From: CAZNLS01 sp964573895
GTDB lineage: Bacteria; Acidobacteriota; Aminicenantia; UBA2199
Direction: 5' to 3'
Assembly: GCA_964573895.1 (NCBI GenBank)
Contig: CAZNLS010000006.1
Coordinates: 1-42,934, forward strand
Length of the DNA stretch: 42,934 nucleotides
Shown: positions 1-8,520 of the stretch, piece by piece
Numbering within the stretch: position 1 is the first letter of the stretch
How the letters are laid out: every line of letters begins with the position of its first letter
Translations under genes and position numbers: made by a program
The notes under the pieces: model-generated
What the model was told of the DNA's origin: nothing
The model's database searches: none
The model's input: only the letters and a program-made list of their open reading frames with translations

Positions 1-2
1 GA

Positions 3-995
3 CAAATTGAAAATATTATTGTTTTAAAAAAAATGAAATTAATAACATTGGACGATTTTAAATTATTGTGCATTTATCATGAAGATGAACTTACCGATTA
101 TGATGAATCTAAAAAATTTGTCACAGAGAGAAAGATTGACTGGATTGAGTTTGTGAAAATTTCAGGAAGAACGGATCTTATTCACCTGTTTAGGGAAAAT
201 ATCTGGACTTCCCAGTTCCGGTCAATATTTAATAACAGTAACGGAATTATTTTTACCGGAGGGATGGATATTCCTCCCGGGATTTACGGAGAAGAGAATT
301 CTCTGCTAACGGAAGCAACTACTCCCGTCAGGACATATTATGAGGTTTCGTTTTTGTTCCATCTGATTGGGAGTTCAAAAAATCCTGCATTCATTCCATT
401 CCTGGAATACAGAAAAAATTATCCCGTTCTGGGCATCTGTTTAGGAAGCCAAACGATGAATATTGCTGCAGGAGGGTCGCTTACTCAGGATATTCCTTCG
501 GAAATCTACGGATTGAAAACCGTTGAAGAACTTCTCCGCTCTTCACCTGAGATGATCCACAGCTCAAGGTATGCTAAATTAATGGATCCGGTGGACAAGG
601 AGAGCATTTCTCCTGCATTTCATAAAATAAGAGTAACTAAAAATTCACTGCTCATCAAATCGTTTTTTTTGTCAGATAAAGAGAAGCCATATGTGCTTAG
701 TTCTCATCATCAGGCTTTAAAGAAAATAGGATCGGGACTCTTTGTTTCAGCAAGGTCGATGGACGGAAGGGTTGTTGAAGCTGTGGAGCACTTTAAATAT
801 AAAAATGTTATTGGTGTTCAATTTCATCCGGAATTCAGGGAGTTATACTATGGGAACAAATTGTATAAGAAAAGTCCCGGAAGAAAAGGATATTATATTT
901 TAAAAGATTTTATGAGGGAAATGAAAGGGACATCAGAATTTCATAAAAGGTTGTGGAGATGGTTCAGCAGATCAACTTCATACTGTAAAAAGTGA
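3..995 (+). CDS. Peptidase C26 / gamma-glutamyl hydrolase-like class I glutamine amidotransferase, 5' end probably outside window
   Basis: The protein has the class I glutamine amidotransferase fold used by gamma-glutamyl-GABA hydrolases (PuuD) and other C26 peptidases, which cleave gamma-glutamyl bonds in the cytoplasm. Visible motifs are FTGGMDIPP (oxyanion region), the nucleophile elbow GICLGSQ with the catalytic Cys, and QFHPEF carrying the catalytic His and Glu. The first ATG is at 33, but no ribosome binding site precedes it, the frame stays open to the window edge, and the usual first beta strand (PVIGI-like) is missing from the visible N-terminus. The true start is therefore probably upstream of the window. 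It lies where rimP often sits before nusA but is unrelated to it. The substrate cannot be told from sequence. Confidence 0.72.
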   Translation, partial: QIENIIVLKKMKLITLDDFKLLCIYHEDELTDYDESKKFVTERKIDWIEFVKISGRTDLIHLFRENIWTSQFRSIFNNSNGIIFTGGMDIPPGIYGEENSLLTEATTPVRTYYEVSFLFHLIGSSKNPAFIPFLEYRKNYPVLGICLGSQTMNIAAGGSLTQDIPSEIYGLKTVEELLRSSPEMIHSSRYAKLMDPVDKESISPAFHKIRVTKNSLLIKSFFLSDKEKPYVLSSHHQALKKIGSGLFVSARSMDGRVVEAVEHFKYKNVIGVQFHPEFRELYYGNKLYKKSPGRKGYYILKDFMREMKGTSEFHKRLWRWFSRSTSYCKK

Positions 996-1017
996 AAGAC
1001 GGGTAGCTGCCGGTTGT

Positions 1018-1046
1018 TTGCTTTTTTGATTAAAATTACTTATAAT
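1018..1046 (+). promoter_or_regulatory. Sigma-70 type promoter of nusA operon
   Basis: A -35 box TTGCTT (1018-1023) and a perfect -10 box TATAAT (1041-1046) are separated by 17 bp. They lie in the short gap between the C26 gene and nusA, 31 bp before the nusA start codon. This would let nusA-infB-truB be transcribed apart from the upstream gene. Confidence 0.5.
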
Positions 1047-1077
1047 AGCCCGTGACTTAAAATGAAGAGGAAAGATT

Positions 1078-2136
1078 ATGGCAGAGGAATTGTTAAAAAG
1101 TATAAAAGAGATAAGCAAAGAAAGAGGCATATCTCCGGATGTTTTTTATACTGCCATAGAAGAAGCTCTTCTTACAGTAGCAGACAAATATTTTAACCAG
1201 GATACAGACGTCCATGTAGAGATTGATAAAGAGCGGGGGAATATTGCAGTTTTTATTACGAAACTTGTCGTTGATGAACCCGAGGATGACACGGAAATTT
1301 CATGGAAAGAAGCCCTTAAGCATGATTCCAAGGCCAGGATAGGTGATGAAATAAAAATATTTCTGCCCGGTGAAACACTTGGCAGGGTTGCAGCTCATAC
1401 AGCCAGAAATATAATAATGGATAAGGTGCAAAAGGCAGAACAGCATTCAGTATATTCCAAATATGTCCAGCTTACAGATACTATTCTAACCGGGCAGGTC
1501 AGGCGGATAGAAAAAAGCGGTGTTATAGCTGCACTTGAGATAGGAGAAGCAATTATTCCTTTTAAAGATCTTTCTCCCAAGGATACGTTTGAGCGTGGGA
1601 ATCTTATAAAATTTTATGTAAAGAGGGTATTTCCCGAGGGAAAAGGTCCTCTTGTTCTTGGATCCCGGTTTGTTAATGAGTTTGTAGCCGAATTGATAAA
1701 AAAGGAGGTCCCTGAAGTATCGGAGGAAATTGTAAAGATATACTCAATTTCGAGGGAACCGGGGGTTAAAACAAAGGTTGCAGTATACTCAACCGAAAAA
1801 AGTGTAGATCCGGTTGGGGCAGTTGTGGGAATGAACGGGAACAGGGTTCTTTCAATCACAAAGGAACTGAACGGGGAGCGTATTGATGTTGTAGCATGGA
1901 GTGATTCAATAGAGAGGTTTATCTCATCGGCTCTTACTCCTGCGGTTGTGACCAAGGTTTTAGTTACTGATGAGGAGAGAAGAGTGGCAGAGGTAACGGT
2001 GACAGATAGTACCCTCTCTGCGGCGATTGGTAAAAAGGGATCTAACATAAAACTGGCTTCAAGATTAACTAAATGGAATCTCCAGCTGACAAATCGTCTG
2101 GAAAAGACGGATGGGGTGGGGCAGAAAAAATTGTAG
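1078..2136 (+). CDS. nusA: Transcription termination/antitermination factor NusA
   Basis: NusA binds RNA polymerase and nascent RNA and controls pausing, termination and antitermination. At 352 aa it has the core only: an N-terminal polymerase-binding domain (about 1-125), an S1 domain (about 130-200, around TDTILTGQVRRIEKSG) and two KH domains (about 200-345; the second contains AIGKKGSNIKLASRL). There is no C-terminal acidic repeat region as in E. coli, which is normal for many phyla. The ATG at 1078 follows GAGGAAAG at good spacing. It heads the nusA-infB-ylxP-rbfA-nrnA-truB block, an order widely conserved in bacteria. A rimP gene, usually just upstream, is not present in the window. Confidence 0.96.
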   Translation: MAEELLKSIKEISKERGISPDVFYTAIEEALLTVADKYFNQDTDVHVEIDKERGNIAVFITKLVVDEPEDDTEISWKEALKHDSKARIGDEIKIFLPGETLGRVAAHTARNIIMDKVQKAEQHSVYSKYVQLTDTILTGQVRRIEKSGVIAALEIGEAIIPFKDLSPKDTFERGNLIKFYVKRVFPEGKGPLVLGSRFVNEFVAELIKKEVPEVSEEIVKIYSISREPGVKTKVAVYSTEKSVDPVGAVVGMNGNRVLSITKELNGERIDVVAWSDSIERFISSALTPAVVTKVLVTDEERRVAEVTVTDSTLSAAIGKKGSNIKLASRLTKWNLQLTNRLEKTDGVGQKKL

Positions 2137-2145
2137 GAGGAAAAA

Positions 2146-4587
2146 TTGCAAAAAATTAAATTGCGTGAAGCGACAAAAGAGTTCGGGCTTACAAATAAAC
2201 TGGCACTCTTCTTTTTAGAAAAGAATAGTGTACCCGTAAAATCTCATTCCTCCTCTATATCCATGGAACAACTTGAGATGCTGCGTGAATTATCTAAAGA
2301 TCAGAAGAAAATTGTCTCATTGACTGACGAGATGAAAAAAGCCGCATTAAAACCCAAGACTGTAATTAAAGAAAAAATCCCCCCCAAAAAAGCTGAATCC
2401 GAAGTTTCTGCAAAGATCCCGGAAGAAGAGGTCCAGCCAGAGAAAAAAACTGAAAAAAAGGTGGAAATTAAGCCATTAAATAAAAAGTCGGATTTGAAAC
2501 CTGAAGTAAAGAAGGAAATCAGGAAAGTTGAAGAAACTGTGGGAAAAAAAGTTATTGCAGAGTCGCGTAAACCGGAAAAACCTGAAATAAAAAAAAGCCC
2601 GCTTGATCAGATAAAAAAAGTCCCCCTGTTGAAAAAGACTGAAAAGACTACTGTAAAACAAACTGTTCCTGAAAAAAGACATGTCAGCACGCCTTCACGT
2701 ACGGTACGGAGACCTGTGAATTTCAGAGGTAACAGAAAAATGTATCGTGGCAAAAGACGGATCGATCCCTCTTCAATGCATAGAACAAAGAAATCAGATA
2801 TTACTAAACCGAAAAAAGAGGCAGATCTCAAAGATGTGCCTGAAAGTATAAAAATATCCGGTTTTGTGACGCTTAAGGAATTGGCTGAAAAGTTGAATAT
2901 AAAACTTAAATTTCTTGAAGATCAATTAAATAAGGTGGGTAGAAATTATCCTTCCAATCTATTTTTGGAAGAAGAAGATATAAAAAATATTTGTGACGAA
3001 TTTAAAGTAGAAGTGAAAATTATGAAATTTGAAGAATCTGTATTTGAACAAGATATAAAAAAGAAAAGTGCCAGGCAGGAACTCAGGCCGCCTGTTGTTA
3101 CCGTCATGGGACATGTTGATCATGGGAAAACTACTCTGCTTGATACTCTGAGAAAAACCCATGTTGCTGCGGGAGAAGCCGGTGGAATTACCCAGTCAAT
3201 AGGTGCATACAAGATAAAAACTAAGAATTCCGAGATAGTTTTTGTTGATACTCCCGGTCATGAAGCATTTACTAATTTGAGAGCCCGAGGGGCGAAAATC
3301 ACTGATATAGTTATACTTGTGGTAGCCGCCAATGACGGAGTAAAGCCCCAGACAATAGAAGCCATTAATCATGCACGGGCTGCAGGTGTACCGATAATAG
3401 TTGCAATTAATAAAATTGACCTCGACGGAGCAGACCCGGATAAAGTTAAGCAGGAACTATCAGCCCAAAATCTGCTGGTTGAAGACTGGGGAGGAGAAAT
3501 AGTATCAGTTGAAATTTCTGCAAAAAAAAATAAGAATCTTGATTCACTTCTTGAGATGATAAATCTTGTTGCTGAAATGCAGGAACTAAAATCCTATACA
3601 GGAATCCCCGGGTGGGGTACGGTGATTGAATCAAGACTTGACAGCAAACTTGGCCCGATTGGTTCTGTTCTAATTCAGGAGGGAGAATTGAAGAGAGGCG
3701 ACTATTTTATTTGCGGAAATTCAACCGGCAAAATCAGGTCTCTTTTTGATGAAAACAAAAAAGCACTGAATAATGCCTCGCGTCCCTCTCCTGTAGAGAT
3801 AATGGGATTTGAGATAGTTCCCCAGGCTGGTGAAAGGTTCCAGGTGATTGAAGATATCGTCAAGGCAAAAAAAATAATTGATCTTCGTAAAGAAGTTGAG
3901 AAGGGACTTCGGAAAGATGAAATTGAGGAAGAAAAAAAATTAAGTCTTCAAAATTTATTTCAGAAGATGGATGAACAAAATATTAAGGAGTTCCCTGTTA
4001 TAGTCAAAACAGACAGTTTCGGTTCCGGGGAAATACTTTCAGAGATACTTCAGAAAATGTCGAGGGAAGATCTGAAATTAAAAATTGTTCATAATAGTAT
4101 AGGAAATTTATCTGAAAGTGATATTCTGTTAGCTTCTTCATCGTCTGCAATAGTTTTGGGGTTTAATGTTAAAGCACCTCAAAAAGTTGTGGCTGCTGCA
4201 AAAAAAGAAGGAGTTGAAATAAAGCTTTACAATGTGATCTATCATCTGATTGAAGAACTTGAAAAAGCCATAAAGGGCGAAATAGAACCGGTATTTGTAG
4301 AATCCAGGATCGGGAAAGTTGAAGTTTTGCAGAAATTTAAAATTTCAAAAATAGGAACTATTGCCGGCTGTATTGTTAAAGAGGGAAAAATTACAAATAA
4401 GTCATTAGTGAAAGTCTTTCGTGGCGAAGATCTTATATTTGAGGGGGAACTTGAAACTCTGAAGAGAATTTCAGATGAAGTAAAAGAGGTTAAAGCAGGT
4501 ACCGAATGCGGTGTGAGAATTAAAAATTTTAATTCTATTGAAGTGGGAGACTCTATTGAAGTCTACGAGCTGAAGCAGAAAGAATGA
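2146..4587 (+). CDS. infB: Translation initiation factor IF-2
   Basis: IF-2 is the GTPase that delivers initiator tRNA to the 30S subunit and promotes subunit joining. At 813 aa it has a first IF2_N module (about 1-50), a long Lys/Glu/Pro-rich linker (about 60-225), a second IF2_N module (about 228-295), and the G domain from about 315 with G1 GHVDHGKT, G3 DTPGHE and G4 NKID, followed by the beta-barrel and C-terminal domains. The start is a TTG at 2146, chosen because a strong TAGGAGG lies 5 bp upstream and the family N-terminus begins there. It is nine bases from nusA, and its final ATGA overlaps the next gene. Confidence 0.97.
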   Translation: MQKIKLREATKEFGLTNKLALFFLEKNSVPVKSHSSSISMEQLEMLRELSKDQKKIVSLTDEMKKAALKPKTVIKEKIPPKKAESEVSAKIPEEEVQPEKKTEKKVEIKPLNKKSDLKPEVKKEIRKVEETVGKKVIAESRKPEKPEIKKSPLDQIKKVPLLKKTEKTTVKQTVPEKRHVSTPSRTVRRPVNFRGNRKMYRGKRRIDPSSMHRTKKSDITKPKKEADLKDVPESIKISGFVTLKELAEKLNIKLKFLEDQLNKVGRNYPSNLFLEEEDIKNICDEFKVEVKIMKFEESVFEQDIKKKSARQELRPPVVTVMGHVDHGKTTLLDTLRKTHVAAGEAGGITQSIGAYKIKTKNSEIVFVDTPGHEAFTNLRARGAKITDIVILVVAANDGVKPQTIEAINHARAAGVPIIVAINKIDLDGADPDKVKQELSAQNLLVEDWGGEIVSVEISAKKNKNLDSLLEMINLVAEMQELKSYTGIPGWGTVIESRLDSKLGPIGSVLIQEGELKRGDYFICGNSTGKIRSLFDENKKALNNASRPSPVEIMGFEIVPQAGERFQVIEDIVKAKKIIDLRKEVEKGLRKDEIEEEKKLSLQNLFQKMDEQNIKEFPVIVKTDSFGSGEILSEILQKMSREDLKLKIVHNSIGNLSESDILLASSSSAIVLGFNVKAPQKVVAAAKKEGVEIKLYNVIYHLIEELEKAIKGEIEPVFVESRIGKVEVLQKFKISKIGTIAGCIVKEGKITNKSLVKVFRGEDLIFEGELETLKRISDEVKEVKAGTECGVRIKNFNSIEVGDSIEVYELKQKE

Positions 4588-4865
4588 TAGTGGGAATTTT
4601 AAAAATGAATCTTTTTGCACGGGGAATTCACAATTTGAAAGAAAAAAGGAGGATTGTACTCAGTCTGAAGGAAAAATTAAAAAGGAAATTTAATATATCA
4701 ATAGTAGAGAGCGGCGATCAGGATATTTGGCAAAAAATTGAATTTTCTATCGCTATAGTATCAAATCAAAGAAGCCATGTAGAAAAAACATTTCAGCAGA
4801 TAGAAGAGATGACGGAATCCGGATACCCGGTTGAAGTAATCAGAATTGAATCCGATTTTTACTAA
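4584..4865 (+). CDS. ylxP: YlxP-like protein (DUF503)
   Basis: This 93-aa protein belongs to DUF503/YlxP, a small alpha/beta family encoded between infB and rbfA in many bacteria. A role linked to ribosome maturation has been suggested by location, but the biochemical function is not established. Family features seen are the start MIVGILKMNLF, the segment HNLKEKRRIVLSLKEKLKRKF and the end EVIRIESDFY. It is translationally coupled on both sides: its ATG overlaps the infB stop (ATGA) and its stop shares one base with the rbfA start (TAATG). Confidence 0.85.
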   Translation: MIVGILKMNLFARGIHNLKEKRRIVLSLKEKLKRKFNISIVESGDQDIWQKIEFSIAIVSNQRSHVEKTFQQIEEMTESGYPVEVIRIESDFY

Positions 4866-5188
4866 TGTCATACCGACTGGAAAAATTCTCTAGTACTTTA
4901 AAGAATAATCTGGCTTTGATTTTTTTAAATGATTTTGATGACCCCGAGTTAAAATTCGTTACAATAAGCCATACTGAAGTATCAAAAGATTTGAAAAATG
5001 TCACTGCGTTTGTTTCATCTCCGGATGCAAATTCTGACCTTCTGATTAAAAAACTGGAAAATGTTAAGCATATTTTAAAAAGAGAGCTTGCTAAAAAGAT
5101 GCGTTTAAAATATATCCCCGAGATTTCATTTAAGTTTGACTCTTCTTTTATTTTTAATCAAAAAAATAGTACTGAAAATGAACTTTAG
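4865..5188 (+). CDS. rbfA: Ribosome-binding factor A
   Basis: RbfA is a KH-like factor that binds the 30S subunit and helps mature the 5' end region of 16S rRNA, especially in the cold. The 107-aa protein shows the family pattern: an N-terminal helix with SSTLKNNLALIFL, then DPELKFVTISHTEVSKDLKNVTAFVS, and the helix LKRELAKKMRLKYIPEISFKFD. The position after infB/ylxP supports the call. The start codon overlaps the stop of the preceding gene, and the stop abuts the nrnA ATG with no gap. Confidence 0.92.
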   Translation: MSYRLEKFSSTLKNNLALIFLNDFDDPELKFVTISHTEVSKDLKNVTAFVSSPDANSDLLIKKLENVKHILKRELAKKMRLKYIPEISFKFDSSFIFNQKNSTENEL

Positions 5189-6157
5189 ATGAAAAAAAAA
5201 ATAGCTGAAAAACTAATTAGTTCAAAAAAAATAGCAGTTTGTTCACATATAAGACCTGATGGAGACTCAATCGGAAGCGGACTGGCCCTCTATTTTATGC
5301 TAACGCAGCTTGGAAAAGATGTGAAATTTAGAAATGTTGAGGAAGCTCACTTCCCCCTGAATTTGCTGCCGGGATACAAAATTATAGAAATATCACAAAT
5401 TTTTCCTGATGATTTTGATGCTGTTGTATTAATCGAATCCGGAAATAAACTAAGAAGCGGAATGGAAAATATTGATAAATATTTTACAATTAATATTGAT
5501 CATCATGCTACCAGTCCAATGATATCAGACCTGAACTGGGTAGATTCTAATGCATCGGCAGTCGGTGAATTGATCTATGAGCTTGGGCTCGAACTCGGTA
5601 TTGTATTTACGGAAGAGATTGGTTTTAATCTGTATGCAGCTATAATCTCTGATACAGGCTCGTTTAAATATTCCAATACTTCTTCTAGAGCCTTGAATAC
5701 TGCGTCGGAAATTGTTAAAAAATCAGGTTTAAATCCGTATGTTGTTTCGGATCTTATATTCAATTCAAATCCACCGGAAAAAATTTTCTTATTAAAAAAA
5801 ATAATTTCTACACTTGAACTCTCAAAAAACGGGTCAATTGCATCTGTAAGTTTTTTACTTAGTTTTTTACCCCGGAAAGGAAAAAAGAGTTTTGAGACAG
5901 AGGATATCATAGAAATTGTGAGATCTATAATCGGTGTAAGAGTCACAATATTTATAAAAGAGATAGAGCATGAATATTACCGTGTTTCCGTTAGATCAAA
6001 GGGAGAAATCAGCTCATATGAGATTGCAAAGAATTTTAATGGGGGAGGACATAATCATGCTGCCGGTTTTTTTATTGAAGGGAAATATGATGAAGTATGC
6101 AGCAAAGTAATAAATTCAGCTTCAAAATACCTGGACATGATTGACATAAAAAATTAG
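5189..6157 (+). CDS. nrnA: Bifunctional nanoRNase / pAp phosphatase, DHH family
   Basis: NrnA-type DHH phosphoesterases degrade 2-5 nt RNA fragments and dephosphorylate 3'-phosphoadenosine 5'-phosphate, using metal ions. The 322-aa protein has the metal-binding motifs RPDGDSIGSG (about 23-32), an aspartate near VVLIES, and DHHATS (about 110-115). The C-terminal DHHA1 domain ends with the substrate-binding GGGHNHAAGF. Its ATG follows the rbfA TAG directly, so it is translated from the same message, and truB follows nine bases later. This rbfA-nrnA-truB order is common. A RecJ-like exonuclease role is unlikely at this length. Confidence 0.92.
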   Translation: MKKKIAEKLISSKKIAVCSHIRPDGDSIGSGLALYFMLTQLGKDVKFRNVEEAHFPLNLLPGYKIIEISQIFPDDFDAVVLIESGNKLRSGMENIDKYFTINIDHHATSPMISDLNWVDSNASAVGELIYELGLELGIVFTEEIGFNLYAAIISDTGSFKYSNTSSRALNTASEIVKKSGLNPYVVSDLIFNSNPPEKIFLLKKIISTLELSKNGSIASVSFLLSFLPRKGKKSFETEDIIEIVRSIIGVRVTIFIKEIEHEYYRVSVRSKGEISSYEIAKNFNGGGHNHAAGFFIEGKYDEVCSKVINSASKYLDMIDIKN

Positions 6158-6165
6158 GAATTATT

Positions 6166-7071
6166 ATGGACGGTCTCCTTCTGATCAATAAAAACAGTGG
6201 GATTTCCTCCCACAACGCTGTAAAACAAGTCAGAGAAATCTTTGGAGTAAGAAAAGCCGGCCATTTCGGAACTCTTGATCCAATGGCGAAAGGTCTGCTC
6301 CTGATAGGAACCGGAAATGTAACAAAATTTTTTGATTTTTATATTAAAGGAAAAAAGAGATATGCCGGAATAATTGAATTCGGTCATTCAACCACAACAT
6401 ATGATTGTGAAGGTGATATTACAGGTGACAGAACTAAAATTGATCTGAACAAGATTGATATGGATAAATTTATATGTTGTTTCAGGGGGAAAATTGACCA
6501 GGTACCCCCAATATATTCAGCCAAGAAACATAAAGGCCAACCGCTATATAAATATGCCAGAAAAAATATTCAAGTAGATATTCTTCCCAGAACAGTGGAA
6601 ATATTTTCTTTGTATTATAAGATTATTTCAAAAACGGAGATGAGTTTTGAAGCTGAGACTTCAGCGGGCACTTATATCAGATCACTTGCGAATGATATCG
6701 GTGCCAAGGTGGGATGCGGAGCATTCTTAAAAGAACTTGAAAGAACCGGAATAGGTAGTTTTTCCGTAGAAGATGCTATATCATTGAAGGAACTGAAAGA
6801 ACTGAAGGAATCAAATGTCATTTCCAAAAGTTTTATTCCGATTGAATCTTTGCTTACCGAATTTCCAAGAATTGTAGTGAATCATGAAGGAATGTCCAGA
6901 ACTTTAAACGGCGCTCCAGTCACGTCTGACCAGATACTTAAAATCTCTTCGGAATCTGATTCGGGAAACTACAGGATTTTTGACGATGACGGCAATCTGC
7001 TTGCGATTTCAGACAGAGATAAAAGACTTGCCAGGTTTAATCCTTTCCTTGTATTTAATAATAGATCCTGA
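6166..7071 (+). CDS. truB: tRNA pseudouridine(55) synthase TruB
   Basis: TruB makes pseudouridine 55 in the T-loop of nearly all tRNAs and also acts as a tRNA chaperone. The 301-aa protein opens with MDGLLLINKNSGISSH and carries the catalytic aspartate in GHFGTLDPMAKGLLLIG; the YSAKKHKGQPLYKYAR and ETSAGTYIRSLANDIG segments are characteristic. It is the last gene of the nusA block. Its final 17 bp overlap the 3' end of the convergent minus-strand gene at 7055-7696, so the two transcripts must be antisense at their ends. Confidence 0.96.
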   Translation: MDGLLLINKNSGISSHNAVKQVREIFGVRKAGHFGTLDPMAKGLLLIGTGNVTKFFDFYIKGKKRYAGIIEFGHSTTTYDCEGDITGDRTKIDLNKIDMDKFICCFRGKIDQVPPIYSAKKHKGQPLYKYARKNIQVDILPRTVEIFSLYYKIISKTEMSFEAETSAGTYIRSLANDIGAKVGCGAFLKELERTGIGSFSVEDAISLKELKELKESNVISKSFIPIESLLTEFPRIVVNHEGMSRTLNGAPVTSDQILKISSESDSGNYRIFDDDGNLLAISDRDKRLARFNPFLVFNNRS

Positions 7072-7696
7072 CAGTAAATTTACCTGAATTATCAGTTAAA
7101 TTGAAATCATTTATACCGAGGAAGAGAGTTCCCTTCTTTTTGATAACAAATGGAGCTTTGTTATTTCCGATATAAAAAGGGATCCCTTTCTTTCCTATCT
7201 TTGCAATAACCGCTCCTGTTGGTTGAGTCGGGAGCTGTTTCTTCTTGTTCCAGATAACTTCAAGCTCACCGAACTGGTAAACTTTATGATCTTTTTTTAT
7301 TGTTATAAATCCTGAAATCGAAAAAAGGACAGACTGGTTTTTTTTTAAATTAATACCTGTTTTCAGCCATTTTTCATCTCCCCTCAAAATAATTGTGCGA
7401 AGTCGTTTACCACGGCGCATTCTCTTATATTTCTGCTCAATTTCATATAAAGATTCTACTCCTTCCTCTCTGGGATTGAACACTACTTTGTGAACTCTGA
7501 ATAAAGGGAATCTTACGGTTCTTGACATTTTTCCGAATTTATATACATTGAAATAGACTGTACCGTATTTAAATGCTACCATTTTTCCTTCATATACTTT
7601 GTTGTCTATTGTATACAGAGTATCAGCAACTATAATCTGACCGGATAAGATCACGAATAAAAAAGTTAGAATTATTCTAAGTTGAAAATCTTTCAT
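7055..7696 (-). CDS. Secreted protein with C-terminal PA-IL lectin-like (galactose-binding-like) domain
   Basis: This 213-aa protein has a Sec signal peptide (about 1-24, charged start then a hydrophobic stretch ending near VAD). The mature N-terminus (TLYTIDNKVYEGKMVAFKYG) looks like a small beta domain. The C-terminal part (about 115-213) matches the layout of PA-IL/LecA-like and galactose-binding-like beta-sandwiches: LKTGINLKKNQSVLFSISG, then PTGAVIAKIGKKG, then GTLFLGINDFNLTDNSG and a last strand FTVRIYY. The Asn/Asp cluster NDFNLTDN sits where such lectins bind calcium and sugar. Actual sugar binding is inferred. It is the last gene of the htrA-dapF operon, with an ATGA overlap to dapF, and its end overlaps truB by 17 bp. 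Confidence 0.6.
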   Translation of the reverse strand: MKDFQLRIILTFLFVILSGQIIVADTLYTIDNKVYEGKMVAFKYGTVYFNVYKFGKMSRTVRFPLFRVHKVVFNPREEGVESLYEIEQKYKRMRRGKRLRTIILRGDEKWLKTGINLKKNQSVLFSISGFITIKKDHKVYQFGELEVIWNKKKQLPTQPTGAVIAKIGKKGIPFYIGNNKAPFVIKKKGTLFLGINDFNLTDNSGKFTVRIYY

Positions 7697-8520
7697 TGTT
7701 TTAGGAATGTACCTTTATAAACTATTTTTGTATTGTTTTCAATGAAAACAGAATCTTTTCCGGATAAAAGCAAATTACTCCCTGATGTTTTTATTAATAA
7801 TTTATCTTTTACCAATCCAAGTCTTCTTAAAACTGCAAAAATTGCTGCAGAACCGGTTGAAGAGGTAGATGTCGTTCCGACTCCACGTTCAAAAAACTGA
7901 GGATCAGCTAAGCAGTTTCCGTCTTTTATGTTATCAACTAAAACAAATTCAATATTCGTCCTTTCCGGGAAAATCGAGGCGTTTTCCAGTTCTTTACCTT
8001 TCTGAGAATAATCAGAGATGTTTGCGTCCTTTTTTATCAGGATTACCGCATGAGGGTTCCCCATGGAAACAGGGAAAAATTTAACTCCGCATGCTTCATA
8101 CTCCAGTCTGTCTTTTTCAAGAAATGGAAAAAACCTCATGTTCCAAAAATCAGGTTTGCCAATTTCCACGTTTAACCTGAATATATTTCCCTCCCTGCGA
8201 ACTTTCTTTATTGTTCTTATACCAACATCAGTTTCTAAAGTAAGTTCATCAACTTTTTCATCATTAAGGAATAATAATGCTCCTAAACCGGACATTCCGT
8301 TCCCGGATAGTTCTGCACGGGAGCCGTCTCTGTTATAGATTGAGAATGATGTTTTATTTTTCTTTCTGCTGTAAATGATTAATCCGTCAGCACCGGCCCC
8401 GTTATGCCTGTCACAAATTATTCTGCTTAGTTCACTCGCGTTTATGTCATGAATGCCAGGTCGTGATTCTTCAACAAGGATGAAATCATTTCCTCCTGTC
8501 GAACTTTTATAAAAAATCAT
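7693..8520 (-). CDS. Diaminopimelate epimerase-like protein lacking both catalytic cysteines
   Basis: The 275-aa protein has the length and fold signatures of DapF, which interconverts LL- and meso-diaminopimelate for lysine and peptidoglycan: STGGNDFILVE, GAGADGLIIY, YNRDGSRAEL, MGNPHAVI, NIEFVLV and FERGVGTT. However, the first catalytic site, normally C-G-N-G-x-R-C, reads SGNGMSG (72-78), placing Gly where the base Cys should be. The second, normally GETxACGTG, reads GTTSTSSTG (215-223), with Ser220 in place of Cys and Thr216 in place of Glu. The usual two-cysteine racemisation cannot operate, so it may be an isomerase of another kind or non-catalytic. It lies between htrA (one-base TAATG overlap) and the lectin-like gene (ATGA overlap). 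Confidence 0.8.
   Translation of the reverse strand: MIFYKSSTGGNDFILVEESRPGIHDINASELSRIICDRHNGAGADGLIIYSRKKNKTSFSIYNRDGSRAELSGNGMSGLGALLFLNDEKVDELTLETDVGIRTIKKVRREGNIFRLNVEIGKPDFWNMRFFPFLEKDRLEYEACGVKFFPVSMGNPHAVILIKKDANISDYSQKGKELENASIFPERTNIEFVLVDNIKDGNCLADPQFFERGVGTTSTSSTGSAAIFAVLRRLGLVKDKLLIKTSGSNLLLSGKDSVFIENNTKIVYKGTFLKQ

Noticed and set aside
1614..2048. 144-codon minus-strand open frame inside nusA
   Set aside because: It is antisense to a clear nusA, has no ribosome binding site and no recognisable domain.
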